NCBI RefSeq assembly: GCF_000732605.1
Contig: NZ_JPME01000023.1
Coordinates: 1-64,000 of the forward strand
Length of the DNA: 64,000 nt
Direction: 5' to 3'
Origin: Lacrimispora celerecrescens
GTDB taxonomy: Bacteria; Bacillota; Clostridia; Lachnospirales; Lachnospiraceae
Shown: positions 18,552-26,233 of the stretch, piece by piece
Layout: every line of letters begins with the position of its first letter
Position numbering within the stretch: position 1 is the first letter of the stretch
Position numbers and translations under genes: made by a program
Notes under the pieces: generated by a model
What the model was told of the DNA's origin: nothing
Databases searched by the model: none
What the model saw: the letters and a program-made list of their open reading frames with translations, nothing else

Positions 18552-19670
18552 TTATTGGGTGGCAGTTGTTGTACTTTCTTCGGCAGAAGTGGATTCCCCT
18601 GCTTCCGTTCCTGCCCCGTCTTCCGTTACGGTCAGAAACTCGGTGGCAACATAAGCCTCTGTTCCTTCAAACATAATGGCTGTCCATTTATCATCATAGG
18701 TCTTGACGTATTCCACCACCGTACCGGAAGCCAGGCTTCCAAGCTTGGCGCCGTCGGTGGAAGGTTCGGAGCGGACGTTAAGCTTGCTCTTGGTGGTATA
18801 TATTTTAGGTGCTTCTGTTTCTGGCTGCGTAGGCTCTGCAGAAGTTTCGGCACTTGTCACGGCTTCGGTAGTGACCTCAGCAACCGTATCGGCTGTTGTT
18901 GGCTCTTTTTTTGAGTTCTTTCCGGGGATCAGCTTTACGATGATCAGGGCAAGTACAAGAAGAACCAAAAAGATGAGGGCAGGTTTCAGCAGTTCGTATA
19001 CATCGAAGCCTTTCTTTTTAGTGCGCCGTCTGCTTCTGCTTGAAGTGGACCTTTGACCGCTTCTGGGAACATTCCTCTGGGCTGGCCTTTGCCCGGGCCT
19101 TGCACCGTCTGGTCTTGCTCCATTGCGCCCGGTACCGCCAGTATGCTCCTGAGTCCTTAAAGGCGCATTCCTTGCGCCGGTGCTTCTTTGATTTCCTGTT
19201 GTTTGGAATTCATTTTTAGGAGCGCCGCTTCGCGTAGGATTATTTCGGGGAGTAGAGGACATGGTCCTAACGTCTGTAGGACGTTTATTGATTGGGGTTA
19301 CCCCCTGGCTTCCTCTATTATGAGAGTTTGCAAAGGTATTGACTTCCTGAGACAGAAGCTGGAATGCTTCGTTGGCATCATAGGGACTGTCATCCCCTTC
19401 GTGAACTGCCTTGTTTCCCAGCACGCGGATCCTGTGATAGTGGTCTTTGGCAGCCTGAGAAATAAAGCGTCCTTCAAAAAGCTGGTCTATGCTGTCTGCC
19501 AGATCGCCTTCCACAATCAGAGCCCTTTCTCCAAGATAATTCACCATATATTCCAGGGTTTGCCGGGCTTTGATCATGGCCATGTTATACTGCTTCTGGC
19601 TCATGAGCTTTTCCGTTTCCCTTTGACCCTGCTGGATTCTTAGTAAGAAACTGTTGTTTGTAGTTCCCAT
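18552..19670 (-). CDS. DUF4145 - membrane anchor - SH3 domain protein
   Basis: A 372-aa protein of three parts. Residues ~1-115 are helical and resemble DUF4145 (QGQRETEKLMSQKQYNMAMIKARQTLEYMVNYL, HRIRVLGNKAVHEG). Then comes a long Pro/Arg/Ser/Thr-rich linker, a basic patch and one membrane segment (PALIFLVLLVLALIIVKLIPG). Last is a Thr/Glu-rich stretch leading to a bacterial SH3 domain (KSKLNVRSEPSTDGAKLGSLASG). DUF4145 would be inside the cell and SH3 outside, suggesting a link between wall and cytoplasm. The ATG at 19670 has AAAGGAGG before it. The function is unknown. Confidence 0.75.
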   Translation of the reverse strand: MGTTNNSFLLRIQQGQRETEKLMSQKQYNMAMIKARQTLEYMVNYLGERALIVEGDLADSIDQLFEGRFISQAAKDHYHRIRVLGNKAVHEGDDSPYDANEAFQLLSQEVNTFANSHNRGSQGVTPINKRPTDVRTMSSTPRNNPTRSGAPKNEFQTTGNQRSTGARNAPLRTQEHTGGTGRNGARPDGARPGQRPAQRNVPRSGQRSTSSRSRRRTKKKGFDVYELLKPALIFLVLLVLALIIVKLIPGKNSKKEPTTADTVAEVTTEAVTSAETSAEPTQPETEAPKIYTTKSKLNVRSEPSTDGAKLGSLASGTVVEYVKTYDDKWTAIMFEGTEAYVATEFLTVTEDGAGTEAGESTSAEESTTTATQ

Positions 19671-20660
19671 ATATATCCTCCTTTGCAAAAACGGTTGTAT
19701 TCCAATATACAGATATTATACTAGATTAATGCAAATTGTGCACCTGTTATTTTGTCGTTTTTTGATTTGTAAGAGAAAAGTAAAAAACATATTGATAATC
19801 ATTATAAATAAAGGAAAATTTGAACTTTAAATTTTCCGTGATACTAATTTGTTACTAAATCATGTAATTTGCTTGCGACCTTACTATGCTTATTAGGGGA
19901 TAAGTGCCCATAAATATTGTTTACCATATCGACAGAGTCCCCTATACGCTCTGCTATAAGATAGGGAGAGAGTGAATACGTATTGGTTTGATACCGGAAG
20001 AAGTGCTGGCTTCTCCCCCTCCTCTACAATCCGGTTGCACCACATGTTGCAATAAATACCGATGATGCAATGGATATGAGACCTTGTGCTTTTAATGATA
20101 TCGGGGAGCGTATTGTAGCGGATGATTTAATATCAAGTGAATATGATAGTGAAGTCGAAGACGGTGAATAAAGCCCCTAAAAAAGGAAGGAGCCGGTAAG
20201 ATCGGGGGAATCCTGCCGGCTGAAGTATGAAAAAAAGTTTATTTAAAAGGGTTATTGGCCTCTTTGTGATTATTAATATACCGGGGAATTGTGACGGAAA
20301 TTTGATGAATTTGTGAAGAGTCTGTGAAAGTAAGTGGCACGTTGAAAACTTAATATTGATAGTAAGTACGATTCCAAGCGGAGCATCTCGCCCCGATAGA
20401 CTTAGACTTTTCTTTTCCATGTCCCTCCGGTGAGCGGCCTGTTCCTCTACCATTTCGAAAATTCTCGTTGCCGCACCCGGAAGAATTTCTTCATACTTGG
20501 CAAAATGGAATTGTAAGTGACAAGATTATACCATAAATGATAGAAATAAGGTTATATGTTGTATATAGTTACTAAAATTTGATAAAAACGTGAAATAAGC
20601 CTATTTTATTACCGATTTTGGCCGATATAGTTCATGGATAACATAGGGGGAGGTAGGAGT
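19671..20660. other. Gene-poor 990-bp stretch with short coding-like remnants
   Basis: No full gene is visible. A frame open from 19992 to the stop at 20169-20171 reads like the end of a protein with an acidic tail (...ISSEYDSEVEDGE) but lacks a clear start or ribosome site. It could be the remnant of a decayed gene. Just after it lies the first copy of the repeat described at 20166-20330. The far end (20460-20640) is AT-rich and should hold the promoter of the SGNH gene, but no strong -35/-10 pair was found. Confidence 0.5.
20166..20330 (+). repeat. Degenerate ~160-bp repeat, copy 1
   Basis: This stretch aligns along its length with 22188-22343. Shared parts are a purine-rich lead, a hairpin (20191-20221; AGCCGG...CCGGCT around GGGGG), GTATGAAAAAAAGTTTAT, TATTAATATA.CGG and TTTGTGAA...GTGAAAG. 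In this copy the ATG at 20227 opens a 29-codon frame (to 20316) that starts like a signal peptide (MKKSLFKRVIGLFVII). In copy 2 one A is missing and the frame closes at once. It looks like the decayed front end of a secreted protein gene with its leader, present twice in the same orientation. Confidence 0.6.
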
Positions 20661-21506
20661 ATGAAACGTTCAGTATTAGTAAAATTAGGGATAGGAATTT
20701 TGGCATTTTTGGTTATTATTTTCTTAACCGGATATTTTTTTATCTCCAGCGCATTAAAGGGTTTTAAAGTCCAGGTGATGGATTTTGACCAGGAGTTAAA
20801 TTTAAGAAAACCGGCACAGGTAAAAACGGAACCCACCATTCTGTTTTTAGGAAACAGCATGACCTATTTTAATGATCTACCGACGGTTTTTATGAATTTA
20901 AGCCGGAGCGGAGGATTCGCAGCTGAGGTATATGAATTGACGGAAGGTTCGTACCGCCTTGAATATTTTGCCGATGAAACAGATGAAGTTGGGGCACAGG
21001 TATATGATGCACTGGAAAGTTACGATTGGGATTATGTGATTTTGCAGGAACAAAGCGGTATTTCCACAATAGGAGCAGAAGAGCACATGTATCCTGCCGC
21101 AAGGACGCTTGACAGTATGATACGGGAAGCAAATGGTGAATCCGTGTTTCTTATGACGTGGGCTTATAGAGAAGGTTTTTCATTACCATTATTAGGGTTG
21201 GAATTTAAAAATACAAGAGAAGAAATGCAGACTCAAATGGCTCAAAATTATAGGGACATTGCCACTGAATTGGATGCACTGCTGGCACCTGCCGGTATCG
21301 CATTTATGCGGTGTTCTGCCAATTATCCAGAAATTGAACTCTGGGATGAAGACGGGAATCACCCGTCACCGGCCGGGACTTATTTGGCTGCATGTGTTTT
21401 GTATCAGGTGTTATACGATCAGTCTCCCGGCGAACTTGGATACACCGCCGATCTGGATAGGCAGACGGCTTTAAAGCTACAGCTGGTTGCTGCGGGTATC
21501 CAATAA
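20661..21506 (+). CDS. Membrane-anchored SGNH-type hydrolase (predicted esterase)
   Basis: A 281-aa protein with an N-terminal membrane segment at about 8-29 (a signal anchor or uncleaved signal), then an SGNH hydrolase-like domain. The nucleophile block is ILFLGNSMTYFNDLP (Ser66). The strand VILQEQSG and the C-terminal DGNHPSPAGTYLA (Asp231, His234) complete the expected triad. It resembles DUF4886-type secreted esterases that may deacetylate wall or surface sugars (family-level inference). The ATG at 20661 is chosen because GGGAGGTAGGAG stands right before it. Confidence 0.7.
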   Translation: MKRSVLVKLGIGILAFLVIIFLTGYFFISSALKGFKVQVMDFDQELNLRKPAQVKTEPTILFLGNSMTYFNDLPTVFMNLSRSGGFAAEVYELTEGSYRLEYFADETDEVGAQVYDALESYDWDYVILQEQSGISTIGAEEHMYPAARTLDSMIREANGESVFLMTWAYREGFSLPLLGLEFKNTREEMQTQMAQNYRDIATELDALLAPAGIAFMRCSANYPEIELWDEDGNHPSPAGTYLAACVLYQVLYDQSPGELGYTADLDRQTALKLQLVAAGIQ

Positions 21507-21562
21507 CAGAATCTGGGGTTCTGTTCTATATGAATATTAAATTAGTTTTGGAGGATGTAAGT

Positions 21563-22045
21563 ATGAAAAAGAAATGGAATGTAATGATTGGTGAGAGAGA
21601 GCATGAGATTATTTTTAAACCCGGCGCCTTTCGAGGAAAGAAGATCGTGGATGGTGTTTCTACACCTGTTAAGAGTACAAGCATGTTTATCCGGGTATTT
21701 GATGAGCCAATCGAGCTGGAGGGAAAAACACTTCATCTTACGGCAATCGGTTCCAAAGTAGATTTAGCAGTGGATGACGTTTACTTAAATTCAAAGAAAC
21801 CATATGTACCGCTTAATGAAATACCCCGCTGGGCTTATGGATTCACAGCTGCCATAATTATAATTGGCTGGATCCTAAGCGGCCTATTCGGATTATTAGT
21901 TGGTACCATGGGAGGCGTGTTTATTATTAAAAGATCGATTTCTCCGATACAGAAGAGTCCGATGCCTTCCTGCCTGGGCGTATCAGTTTTGTGTGTAGTT
22001 ATACAGTTTCTATGCTTATTCGTTAGAATCGCGGTAGCTTTATAG
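21563..22045 (+). CDS. Unknown membrane protein with a FAIM-like N-terminal domain
   Basis: A 160-aa protein not assigned with certainty. Residues ~1-85 form a predicted beta domain (KKWNVMIGEREHEIIFKPGAFRGKKIVDGV...). Its spacing of W, H, I.F.PG, GK and DG resembles the FAIM1 fold. Residues ~95-160 contain two hydrophobic segments (FTAAIIIIGWILSGLFGLLVGTMGG and LGVSVLCVVIQFLCLFVRIAVAL). The ATG at 21563 has GGAGG 8 nt upstream and is preferred over the one at 21530. It follows the SGNH gene by 56 bp and ends at its own terminator, so the two may form a unit. Confidence 0.55.
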   Translation: MKKKWNVMIGEREHEIIFKPGAFRGKKIVDGVSTPVKSTSMFIRVFDEPIELEGKTLHLTAIGSKVDLAVDDVYLNSKKPYVPLNEIPRWAYGFTAAIIIIGWILSGLFGLLVGTMGGVFIIKRSISPIQKSPMPSCLGVSVLCVVIQFLCLFVRIAVAL

Positions 22046-22095
22046 GTGTTCATAAAAACAGGATAGATAAGAACTTAATTAAAAGCAAGAAAACT

Positions 22096-22138
22096 AAAAA
22101 CACTGACGATCATCCTAAGGTTGACTGTCAGTGTTTTT
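22096..22138 (+). terminator. Intrinsic terminator after the FAIM-like gene
   Basis: Perfect 12-bp arms AAAAACACTGAC (22096-22107) and GTCAGTGTTTTT (22127-22138) with the T-run inside the 3' arm. Confidence 0.9.
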
Positions 22139-22187
22139 ATTGCCCTAAAGTTTGGATAAATTGAGAAAATCATCAAAGGAGCTCCGT

Positions 22188-22343
22188 GAACAAGATCCCA
22201 ATAAAGGAGAGGAGCCGGCAGGATTGGAGGAATCCTGCCGGCTGTATGAAAAAAGTTTATCTATAAGGATATTACCTGTAACAAGTATTAATATATCGGT
22301 CGGTTGTGTAGAAAAGTTGTGGGAGATGTGAACAATTTGTGAA
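22188..22343 (+). repeat. Degenerate ~160-bp repeat, copy 2, with GGAGG-loop hairpin
   Basis: Second copy of the element at 20166-20330, 2.02 kb downstream in the same orientation. It contains a perfect 13-bp hairpin (arms 22213-22225 and 22231-22243, AGCCGGCAGGATT/AATCCTGCCGGCT) whose 5-nt loop is exactly GGAGG, a Shine-Dalgarno sequence. A start-like GTATGAAAAAAG follows. The stem is better kept here than in copy 1, but the reading frame after the ATG is shorter. Confidence 0.6.
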
Positions 22344-22498
22344 AGAGGCTTCGCTTTTCGCCAGGGACAATCCCGGGTTACCTTTCATATTTTTATACTA
22401 AAGAATCATGTGGATAGACATGAACATCCAATTGATTCACACTCTCAGTGTTGAAGGCTGATATTTTTTCATGCCTTACAAAAAAGAAAGGTGAGAAT

Positions 22499-23338
22499 AT
22501 GACATCACAGGAAAAAAGACAGGCTGTATGTGATAAATATGCAACCATCATAGGCCGTAATATCTATAGTCAGAATTTGCGGGATTACTGTTTTAAAAAA
22601 TATATTGATAATAACTATTACAGCGACTGCAGCAGTTCCATTTGCTATTCCTATAAAGAAACCGGCTATGGCTATGGCATTTTGACTACAGCTGGGATAT
22701 TCCAGTCCAGTGACCTTACTGTGGTAGCTGTGAATATTATAAATGGTATTCCGGATAGTTCCAAACTACGAAAGGGTGATATGCTGGAATTTGCCGACAC
22801 GAATACCGAAAGACCGCTTAAAATAGGTCACGTAGAAATGTACTATGGGAATAATATTCTTTGCGGCCATGGCAGCGGTACTCCGTCCTATAAGGATCTC
22901 AAAGGCTATTGTACCAGCCGGTACGATTCATGGGCTCCAGGAGGCTGGCGGGAAGGTCTGGTATGCGTCCGCAGATACATTCAGGATGATGCGGATACAG
23001 TGTTAGAATCCATCAAACTATCAGGCTGGAAGCGGGAAGCTGACGGCTGGCATTTTTATCTTGGAAATTCTGGGGAAGCAGTAAAAAATTCCTGGTATCA
23101 GGATTCTGACGGGAAATGGTACTGGTTCAACGCAGTCGGTGTTATGGTTACAAATACCTGGTACCAGCACAAAGATGACTGGTACTATCTGGGATCGGAT
23201 GGAGCCATGAACAAAGGTCTGCAGAATATTGACGGCAGCTGGTATTATCTGGATCAGAATGGCAGGATGGAGGCGGAACCAGTGAAACTGACCCTAAATG
23301 AAAACGGGGCACTGCAATACCCGGGACTGGCAGTATAA
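22499..23338 (+). CDS. Cell-wall hydrolase (Cys/His amidase type) with wall-binding repeats, no signal peptide
   Basis: A 279-aa lysin-like protein. The catalytic domain (about 1-165) has the Cys of an NlpC/P60- or CHAP-like papain fold in YSDCSSSICY (Cys44) and the His in KIGHVEMYYG (His111). Residues ~185-270 carry choline-binding-type repeats (GWKREADGWHFYL, NSWYQDSDGKWYWFN, NTWYQHKDDWYYLG, GSWYYLDQNGRM). There is no signal peptide or membrane segment, which is the layout of a phage endolysin rather than an exported autolysin. No holin or other phage gene is nearby. The start at 22499 is set by AAAGGTGAG. Confidence 0.8.
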   Translation: MTSQEKRQAVCDKYATIIGRNIYSQNLRDYCFKKYIDNNYYSDCSSSICYSYKETGYGYGILTTAGIFQSSDLTVVAVNIINGIPDSSKLRKGDMLEFADTNTERPLKIGHVEMYYGNNILCGHGSGTPSYKDLKGYCTSRYDSWAPGGWREGLVCVRRYIQDDADTVLESIKLSGWKREADGWHFYLGNSGEAVKNSWYQDSDGKWYWFNAVGVMVTNTWYQHKDDWYYLGSDGAMNKGLQNIDGSWYYLDQNGRMEAEPVKLTLNENGALQYPGLAV

Positions 23339-23369
23339 GAAAAAAATTGAAAACTTACAAACAGCAAAC

Positions 23370-23399
23370 TTGCGTTCCCCGCACCATATATGATACAAT
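23370..23399 (+). promoter_or_regulatory. Predicted promoter of trmB
   Basis: TTGCGT (23370-23375), an 18-bp spacer, and TACAAT (23394-23399), 55 bp upstream of the trmB start. Confidence 0.5.
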
Positions 23400-23453
23400 C
23401 GATCAGTTGATGCATGTTATCATTAAGATGAATTTATTTGGAGGAATTTTAAT

Positions 23454-24095
23454 ATGAGGTTACGTCATATACCAGGCTCGGAGGAGGAAATCGCGGGCAG
23501 TCCCTACGTTGTCCAGAATCCCGTTGAGAAAAAGGGCTGCTGGAAGGATGTGTTTGGCAATGAAAATCCCATAGAGATTGAAGTAGGAATGGGAAAGGGC
23601 CGTTTTATCATGGAACTGGCTGCGATTCATCCGGAAATCAATTATGTTGGTATTGAGAGGTACCCCAGTGTCCTTTTGAGAGGCTTGCAGAAAAGGGCTC
23701 AGATGGAATTTGATAATATATACTTTATGTGCGTGGATGCAATAAACCTGGCCGATATATTTGCTCCGGGGGAGGTTCAGAAGGTCTATTTAAACTTTTC
23801 CGATCCCTGGCCAAAGGACCGCCACGCTAAGCGCAGGCTCACATCAGAGGATTTTATGGCGGTTTATGACCAGATTTTAAAGCCTGACGGCGTTGTGGAA
23901 TTTAAAACCGACAACAAGGGCCTGTTTGATTATTCTCTGGAAGCAATACCTAGAGCTGGGTGGCAGGTTAAGGAATTCACCTATGACCTTCACCACAGTC
24001 AGATGGGCGAAGGAAATGTGATGACAGAGTATGAAGAGAAATTCTCCTCTAAGGGGAACCCTATTTATAAATTGATTGCAGGAAGAAAACAATAA
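23454..24095 (+). CDS. trmB: tRNA (guanine-N7-)-methyltransferase
   Basis: A full-length 213-aa TrmB that methylates G46 in the variable loop of tRNAs using S-adenosylmethionine. Family motifs are all present: the IEIEVGMGKGRFI SAM loop, NYVGIERYPSVLLR, LNFSDPWPKDRHAKRRLT (the catalytic and tRNA-binding signature) and FKTDNKGLFDYS. GGAGG precedes the ATG. It is a single-gene unit with its own promoter and a terminator-like hairpin after it. A tRNA gene lies 350 bp downstream. Confidence 0.96.
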   Translation: MRLRHIPGSEEEIAGSPYVVQNPVEKKGCWKDVFGNENPIEIEVGMGKGRFIMELAAIHPEINYVGIERYPSVLLRGLQKRAQMEFDNIYFMCVDAINLADIFAPGEVQKVYLNFSDPWPKDRHAKRRLTSEDFMAVYDQILKPDGVVEFKTDNKGLFDYSLEAIPRAGWQVKEFTYDLHHSQMGEGNVMTEYEEKFSSKGNPIYKLIAGRKQ

Positions 24096-24101
24096 TTTTT
24101 A

Positions 24102-24139
24102 AAATCGGCATTCGGTTTTAATAACCGTGATGCCGGTTT
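24102..24139 (+). terminator. Terminator after trmB
   Basis: AAATCGGCAT (24102-24111) pairs with ATGCCGGTTT (24130-24139), with an inner CGGTT/AACCG stem, followed by T-rich sequence. Confidence 0.7.
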
Positions 24140-24179
24140 TGCATATAATAGAGCAAAAGCAGATACGGGTGCAGCAGTT

Positions 24180-24332
24180 ATGGGAATGAAAGACAAGGTT
24201 ACAAGCAAGCTTCTTCAGGCAACCAGTGATAAAACGGAATTAAATAAGAAAATGCTGACTTGGAACAAATCTTTTGTAGAAGTGAACAAAACACTAGGCG
24301 GAAATGCACAAAAAAATAAGAATAATAAATAA
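24180..24332 (+). CDS. Small basic ORF of unknown status
   Basis: A 50-codon frame (MGMKDKVTSKLLQ..., ending NAQKNKNNK) between trmB and the tRNA promoter. It is Lys- and Asn-rich and has no cysteine or membrane segment. The frame stays open further upstream through the trmB terminator. There is no good ribosome site at the ATG. It could be a small gene, the tail of a decayed gene, or chance. Confidence 0.3.
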   Translation: MGMKDKVTSKLLQATSDKTELNKKMLTWNKSFVEVNKTLGGNAQKNKNNK

Positions 24333-24368
24333 ATTCGAAAAAGTTGTAAAAAATTTGTAAAAAAGGTG

Positions 24369-24397
24369 TTGACTTTTGTTGTATACGGTTATATAAT
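24369..24397 (+). promoter_or_regulatory. Consensus promoter of the tRNA-Lys gene
   Basis: TTGACT (24369-24374), exactly 17 bp, TATAAT (24392-24397), 49 bp upstream of the mature tRNA 5' end. A short leader follows that can fold (CTCGTGCTTGAGACGAG). Confidence 0.9.
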
Positions 24398-24446
24398 TAC
24401 ACTCGTGCTTGAGACGAGAGCACAGTGAAAGAAAAACAAAAGACAT

Positions 24447-24519
24447 GCGCCTTTAGCTCAGTTGGTAGAGCAGTAGACTCTTAATCTATTTGTCCGGGGT
24501 TCGAGCCCCCGAAGGCGCA
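24447..24519 (+). tRNA. tRNA-Lys (anticodon CTT)
   Basis: A 73-nt cloverleaf. The acceptor stem is GCGCCTT paired with AAGGCGC, the D-arm is GCTC...GAGC, the anticodon stem GTAGA/TCTAT holds the loop CTCTTAA (anticodon CTT), and the T-arm is CGGGG-TTCGAGC-CCCCG. The discriminator base is A at 24519 and CCA is not encoded. It reads AAG codons. Confidence 0.96.
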
Positions 24520-24529
24520 CTAAAAAGTT

Positions 24530-24561
24530 CCGGTTTTGCAGACAGAGAGCTGCGGGGTTGG
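24530..24561 (+). terminator. GU-rich terminator after the tRNA
   Basis: CCGGTTTTGCAG (24530-24541) can pair over all 12 positions, including several G-U pairs, with CTGCGGGGTTGG (24550-24561). GGCTTTTACTTT follows. Confidence 0.6.
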
Positions 24562-24960
24562 GGCTTTTACTTTGTCTGGATTTATGCGGGGTTCCTGGTG
24601 TTTGCTGTGTTAAATTTAAATTGGTGAGAGAGCGGATGCCAAGTGGTGTACGCTTTTTTATTTTAGAAAAAGTGTGTCTTTGCAAATTCAAGCTATTTCA
24701 GCTTTTCCTTTAATGAAATATCTTGTTGTCCTTGTCTGAATTTGCTTTCTGGTCCTTTCCGTAACCAAGCGTTGCATTCAGTTGCCGTGAAACTCTTTAT
24801 TTTACAAGGAAAACTCCAAAGTGAACCCCAGGAGAAGATCATCTCTAGGGGTTCGCTTTTTAGGTGCAGACTTACGCCTAATCAACGATATCTGTCACTT
24901 TCGTATCTTTCCTATAATGATTGTCAAGAGTATGCGAAAGTCAATAGAAAATTGATCATC
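24562..24960. other. Non-coding stretch between the tRNA and the LysE remnant
   Basis: No convincing gene is seen. A hairpin at about 24821-24860 (GTGAACCCC...GGGGTTCGC followed by TTTTT) is a good plus-strand terminator with no obvious gene before it, which suggests that a gene has been lost here. A 100-codon open frame across 24742-25044 runs antisense into the LysE remnant and has no ribosome site, so it is not called. Confidence 0.5.
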
Positions 24961-25338
24961 TTATATATCGAATGCCAGCGATACTGCACACCAGAGCAAT
25001 ACCAGAGCCATGGCGATATTAAACGGACGATAGTACTTCTTTAAGAGCTTCTGGAATACTCCCCCAGCTGCAGCCCATGTGACAGTTCCTGCATCGCCTA
25101 TGCCTGTCAGGCAAAAAGCGTGGATGAGCAAAGAACCAAGGCTGCTTTCATACGGCAACACATATCCTGTGTAGACCGTGATGGCATACAGGATAATCTT
25201 CACATTGACAAACTCAAGCAGAAAGACTTTCATAAACGACATTTGATTGCTTTCACCGCCATCCGGTTTACTACGTGCCACATAGATTGCCAGATATGCG
25301 ATGTAGGCAGCGCCCACATACTTGAGTATGTTTGCCAC
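24961..25338 (-). pseudogene. LysE/RhtB-family exporter, N-terminus missing
   Basis: The 125 aa match only the C-terminal part of LysE-type amino acid exporters: the LKYVGAAYIAYLAIYVARSKP motif that normally lies near residue 65-85, then FLLEFVNVKIILYAIT and three hydrophobic helices. The family is ~200 aa with six helices, so about 70 N-terminal residues, including the signature glycine-rich helix 1, are absent. The sequence upstream (25339-25445) does not encode them in any frame; it holds the IclR promoter instead. Most likely a truncated remnant. Confidence 0.7.
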
Positions 25339-25366
25339 TGATGGTAACAGAACATTGTGTTACATA

Positions 25367-25395
25367 TTGACACTAAGACAAAAATAGAATACAAT
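25367..25395 (+). promoter_or_regulatory. Predicted promoter of the IclR regulator
   Basis: TTGACA (25367-25372), exactly 17 bp, TACAAT (25390-25395). The operator-like element at 25414 lies 19 bp after the -10 box. Confidence 0.85.
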
Positions 25396-25413
25396 CAATC
25401 CAATTATGAATTT

Positions 25414-25431
25414 AATTCGTATATATAAACT
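25414..25431. promoter_or_regulatory. Predicted IclR operator in front of its own gene
   Basis: AATTCGTATATATAAACT matches 15 of 18 positions of the palindromic element at 26413-26430. It lies just downstream of the expected transcription start and 4 nt before the GGAGG of the iclR-type gene, so binding would block the gene's own transcription (autorepression). This is an inference from the paired sites. Confidence 0.65.
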
Positions 25432-25445
25432 TTCGGAGGTATGAA

Positions 25446-26201
25446 ATGAATCGAACCGTAGAACGTACATTTATGATTTTGCAGTTGATCGCTGACAGGA
25501 AAAGGGGGATAACCTTACAGGAGATTACCAATGAAATGGGGATGGCTAAGAGTAGTGTTTTTGTCATTGTACAGTCATTATTGGAGCTGAACTATATTAC
25601 AACACTCCGTGATAATGATAAGAAATACTGTTTAGGGATAGAGACTTTTTCCTTGGGTATGAAATATGTAGATGATATGAGCCTGATAAAAGAATGTACC
25701 GTAAATCTGCAGCCCATAGCTGAAAAGTATAATAAAACTGCTTTTGTTGCAGTATTAAATGGAACCAAGATCGTATATGTGCATAAATATGTGGCTCAGA
25801 ATGCAAGATTAGCTTCATGCGCCATTGGAACCAGAAAGGATGCCTATGCAACTTCTCTGGGAAAGGCAATTCTTGCATTTTTACCTAAAGAAGAACAGAG
25901 CGCAATTTTGGATAAGATAGATTTTAAGCCATTAACAGACTATACTATTACTTCCAAAGAACAGCTGCTGGAAGAACTAAGAAGAACAAAAGAACGGGGG
26001 TATTCTTTGGATCAACGGGAATTAGAGGACATAACCAGCTGCTGTGGAGCACCAGTTTTTGATTATACAGGGAAAGTGGTAGCCGCTGTTTCTTTATCGG
26101 ATATCTATGATGAAACGCTTGATGATGAGCAGGTTGCTAAAGAACTTAGAGAAGTAGCACTTCATATATCTAAAAATTTAGGATATCATCCCAATCCATG
26201 A
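25446..26201 (+). CDS. IclR-family transcriptional regulator (KdgR-like)
   Basis: A 251-aa regulator: an N-terminal winged helix (about 1-65; TFMILQLIADRKRGITLQEITNEMGMAKSSVFVIVQSLLEL) and an IclR effector domain (about 75-247) with the usual GTRKDAYATSLGKAILAFLP and YSLDQRELEDITSCCGAPVFDYTGKVVAAVSLS segments. IclR/KdgR proteins commonly repress genes for uronate breakdown and respond to KDG-type intermediates. The next operon encodes lyases, KdgF and an SDR, so such an effector is likely. GGAGG precedes the ATG. A matching operator pair supports control of itself and of the operon at 26499. Confidence 0.92.
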   Translation: MNRTVERTFMILQLIADRKRGITLQEITNEMGMAKSSVFVIVQSLLELNYITTLRDNDKKYCLGIETFSLGMKYVDDMSLIKECTVNLQPIAEKYNKTAFVAVLNGTKIVYVHKYVAQNARLASCAIGTRKDAYATSLGKAILAFLPKEEQSAILDKIDFKPLTDYTITSKEQLLEELRRTKERGYSLDQRELEDITSCCGAPVFDYTGKVVAAVSLSDIYDETLDDEQVAKELREVALHISKNLGYHPNP

Positions 26202-26233
26202 TGACTTAACCTTATTATTGATGAATAAATATT

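Noticed and set aside
19995-20070. Possible lanthipeptide-like precursor in an alternative frame (Cys/Thr-rich end ...SGCTTCCNKYR)
   Set aside because: No ATG or ribosome site, and no modification enzyme or transporter of the kind needed anywhere nearby. The Cys-rich end is most likely chance.
20133-20453. 106-aa minus-strand open frame in the gap before the SGNH gene
   Set aside because: It runs antisense across the repeat copy and its hairpin, has no ribosome site, and its translation shows no domain-like composition.
24742-25044. 100-aa plus-strand open frame after the tRNA
   Set aside because: No ribosome site; it crosses a terminator hairpin and then overlaps the LysE remnant on the opposite strand.
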